Positions 62,117 to 64,000 of a stretch of DNA of 64,000 bases are shown one piece after another (positions within the stretch are counted from its first letter, which is position 1; every line of letters starts with the position of its first letter). The notes under the pieces were generated by a model, which was given only the letters and a program-made list of their open reading frames with translations, was not told the DNA's origin and ran no database searches. Location of the stretch: contig NZ_BSOG01000002.1 of the NCBI RefSeq assembly GCF_030160395.1, forward strand, positions 945,280 to 1,009,279, written 5' to 3'. This stretch comes from Chitinimonas prasina (GTDB lineage Bacteria; Pseudomonadota; Gammaproteobacteria; Burkholderiales; Chitinimonadaceae). Both the position numbers and the translations under genes were made by a program.

Positions 62117-62797
62117 ATGGTCTGGTCCAGCCTCGTCAACCGGCTATTGCCACAATCCTGCCTGCTGTGCGGCGACCACAGCGGTGCGCGCAGCCTGTGC
62201 CCGCCCTGCCATGCCGAGCTACCTTGGCATGGCGGCGAGCAATGTCCGGTGTGCGCCATACCAACGCTGCACGGCAGCCACTGTGGCGCTTGCATCAAGA
62301 CACCGCCTGCGTTTGACCGGACCACTGCAGCATGGCGCTACGGTTGGCCCGTGGACAGGCTGATTCCTGCCTACAAATATCGTAGCCAGTTAGAACTGAC
62401 CCATGCCTTGGCCCAGGGCCTACTGCAGGCTACCGAGGGCGTAGACCGACCCGATATGCTATTGCCCATGCCCCTGCACCCTGCCCGCCTGCGCGAGCGG
62501 GGGTTCAACCAATCGCAGGAGCTAGCCAGGCAGCTGGGCAGATGGCGCCAACTGCCCTTGGCCGACAAAACCGTTGCCCGCATCAAGCTCACCCCGCCGC
62601 AGGCCAGCTTGCCGCACGACGAACGCCAACGTGCCATACGGGGTGCATTTGCAGTACAGGGCAAGGTGGCAGGCCAACATCTTGCCCTGGTGGACGATGT
62701 CATGACGACAGGCGCCAGCTTGAACGAACTGGCCCAAGCCTTGAAGAAAGCCGGCGCCCGGCGGGTAGACTGCTGGGTACTGGCCCGTACCCTGTAG
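62117..62797 (+). CDS. comF: ComF-family phosphoribosyltransferase-like protein
   Basis: 226 residues. N-terminal zinc-finger-like cysteines CLLCG, CPPC, CPVC and CGAC, then a phosphoribosyltransferase domain with PRPP motif LALVDDVMTTGASL and the preceding RGFNQSQELA. ComF proteins aid natural DNA uptake or related processes. I start at the ATG at 62117; the frame continues to 62027 without a good ribosome site. Confidence 0.9.
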   Translation: MVWSSLVNRLLPQSCLLCGDHSGARSLCPPCHAELPWHGGEQCPVCAIPTLHGSHCGACIKTPPAFDRTTAAWRYGWPVDRLIPAYKYRSQLELTHALAQGLLQATEGVDRPDMLLPMPLHPARLRERGFNQSQELARQLGRWRQLPLADKTVARIKLTPPQASLPHDERQRAIRGAFAVQGKVAGQHLALVDDVMTTGASLNELAQALKKAGARRVDCWVLARTL

Positions 62798-62850
62798 GGA
62801 CGGCCACCCGCCTAGCCCTGCGTCCAAAATCAACCCAGAGAACACCTACC

Positions 62851-63360
62851 ATGCGCAGACCCGACTGCATCAAGCACTACACCGAGATACAGGAAACCGA
62901 GGCCGGCCACTATCCCGGCAGCACCGAATCACTGAGCCTAGGCTCACCCTTCGGCAGGGTATTCGGTCTCAGCCGTTTGGGCATACACCATGAAACCCTG
63001 CCGCCTGGCAGCCGTACGTCATGGCCTCACGCCGAGAGCACAGAAGAAGAATTTGCCTATGTGATTGAAGGCACGCCGGATGTCTGGCTGGACGGCGAGC
63101 TATACCGGCTGGCGCCCGGCGACGGTGTCGGTTTCAAACCCGGCGATGGCCTGGCGCACACCTTCATCAATAACACCGATGCCACTGTGCGCCTGCTGGT
63201 CGTCGGCGATACCCGGCGCAGCGACAATCAGGTGCACTACCCCCTGCATCCTGAGCGTAATGCCGAGATAGGTGGTTTGTGGTGGCCAGATCACCCCAAG
63301 CGGCCACTAGGTGACCACGATGGCCTGCCCGATGCCCTGCGCGGCAAGCTGGCCGGCTAA
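62851..63360 (+). CDS. Cupin-domain protein
   Basis: 169-residue single-domain cupin: GLSRLGIHHETLPPGSRTSW then PHAESTEEEFAYVIEGTPDV (motif 1 with His and Glu ligands) and LAPGDGVGFKPGDGLAHTFI (motif 2 with His). No tag-enzyme similarity is clear. It resembles small cupins noted as XRE-linked or metal-binding. It lies between comF and trmL on the same strand. Confidence 0.85.
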   Translation: MRRPDCIKHYTEIQETEAGHYPGSTESLSLGSPFGRVFGLSRLGIHHETLPPGSRTSWPHAESTEEEFAYVIEGTPDVWLDGELYRLAPGDGVGFKPGDGLAHTFINNTDATVRLLVVGDTRRSDNQVHYPLHPERNAEIGGLWWPDHPKRPLGDHDGLPDALRGKLAG

Positions 63361-63483
63361 GCAGAAGGATATAATGGGGCCCAGCCACACGCCCTCGAGC
63401 ACAGCGTGGCGGCCCATTGGCGTCGGTGCCAACAGACTGCGCACTGCTATCATGCCCCACCCTGCAAACCAGATCCGCACACC

Positions 63484-63951
63484 ATGTTCGCCGTCATCCT
63501 GTTCCAGCCTGAAATCCCGCCTAACACCGGCAACGTCATACGGCTATGCGCCAATACCGGCTGCGAACTGCATCTGGTCAAGCCACTGGGTTTTCCACTC
63601 GATGATGCCAAGCTGCGTCGCGCAGGGCTGGATTACCACGAGTATGCACAAATGCAGGTACATGAGAACTGGGAGGCCTGCCAGGCCGCCTTTGCCGGAC
63701 GGCGGATTTTTGCCATGACCACCAAGGGGTCTACCCGCTTCGACCAGATAGCCTACCAGCCCGGCGATGCTTTTCTGTTCGGCCAGGAGTCCGCCGGCCT
63801 GCCGGCAGACCTACGCGATGGCTTTGCCGCCGATCGCCGCATCAAACTACCCATGCGGCCCGACAACCGCAGCCTCAATCTGTCCAACGCAGTAGCAGTA
63901 ACCGTGTTTGAGGCATGGCGGCAGCAGGGGTTTGCCGGGGGTGTGATCTAG
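63484..63951 (+). CDS. trmL: tRNA (cytidine/uridine-34 2'-O)-methyltransferase
   Basis: SPOUT-class enzyme that 2'-O-methylates the wobble nucleotide of leucine tRNAs. Family blocks: VILFQPEIPPNTGNVIRLCA, LHLVKPLGFPLDDAKLRRAG, FLFGQESAGLPADL, and IKLPMRPDNRSLNLSNAVAV (the knot). The ATG at 63484 gives 155 residues, the usual size. Confidence 0.95.
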   Translation: MFAVILFQPEIPPNTGNVIRLCANTGCELHLVKPLGFPLDDAKLRRAGLDYHEYAQMQVHENWEACQAAFAGRRIFAMTTKGSTRFDQIAYQPGDAFLFGQESAGLPADLRDGFAADRRIKLPMRPDNRSLNLSNAVAVTVFEAWRQQGFAGGVI

Positions 63952-64000
63952 ACTGGGCCTAGCCTCAGCCTGCCCCGCCCGGCGCCTAAGGTCTTACTCA

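Overview
The window is a GC-rich bacterial chromosome segment. The gene complement (BioB, TrmL, ComF, AlkB, a 2-aminoethylphosphonate operon, an ExeM-like nuclease, an RTX protein, a Neisseriales-type alpha-amylase and pullulanase pair) fits a betaproteobacterium, probably an environmental, polymer-degrading member of Neisseriales or Burkholderiales. The genus cannot be fixed from this sequence alone. No rRNA, tRNA, CRISPR array or intact insertion sequence was seen.

Layout. 0-6.3 kb: one giant RTX (calcium-binding repeat) protein on the minus strand. 7-14.1 kb: a starch block with a secreted alpha-amylase carrying a starch-binding domain and a pullulanase lipoprotein, plus a truncated second copy of the amylase 3' end on the far side of an unrelated gene. 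14.4-15.5 kb: biotin synthase. 15.8-38.5 kb: a long run of phosphorus-related genes: an orphan PhnD-like binding protein and LysR regulator, a secreted phosphodiesterase with a hemopexin propeller, a 1796-residue secreted nuclease, an eight-gene 2-aminoethylphosphonate (AEP) uptake and degradation operon with its GntR regulator, a zinc phospholipase C-like enzyme in an operon with a parvulin foldase, and a CHAD protein (a polyphosphate-binding fold). 39.2-45.7 kb: a chemoreceptor, a membrane-bound AraC regulator, an NTF2/DJ-1 fusion and a serine-hydrolase-fold protein that has lost its catalytic residues; this stretch is more AT-rich than its surroundings. 46-49.8 kb: endonuclease V, an RraB-like protein, a GH64-type glucanase and small proteins. 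50-61 kb: an arsenic region (two ArsR, both ArsC types, an AqpS channel, an ArsO-like monooxygenase, an MFS carrier and a flavoprotein with a cysteine-rich tail), interrupted by a LodA/LodB-type quinone-cofactor amine oxidase pair preceded by a 40-codon ORF with a strong ribosome site. 61.4-64 kb: AlkB, ComF, a cupin and TrmL.

How the genes work together. The 15.8-38.5 kb region reads as a scavenging programme. Extracellular DNA, nucleotide or phosphodiester substrates and phospholipids would be opened by secreted enzymes, while phosphonates are imported and cleaved to acetaldehyde and phosphate by PhnW and PhnX. An HD-domain protein carrying PhnZ-like active-site residues and an amine-oxidase-like flavoprotein sit in the same operon and suggest side routes for hydroxylated or N-substituted AEP. 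Candidate Pho-box-like sites precede the nuclease and the AEP operon. Arsenate enters cells through phosphate uptake, which gives a plausible reason for the nearby arsenic genes, though that link is inference.

A dispersed repeat of about 100-120 bp with terminal inverted repeats occurs at least three times and probably five (about 6.7, 20.2, 41.2, 56.5 and 61.2 kb), in both orientations. It looks like a miniature mobile element or a structured-RNA repeat. The most unusual points are this repeat, the catalytically stripped serine hydrolase beside the DJ-1 fusion, the PhnZ-like protein without a PhnY, the LodAB unit with its short leader ORF, and the amylase remnant.
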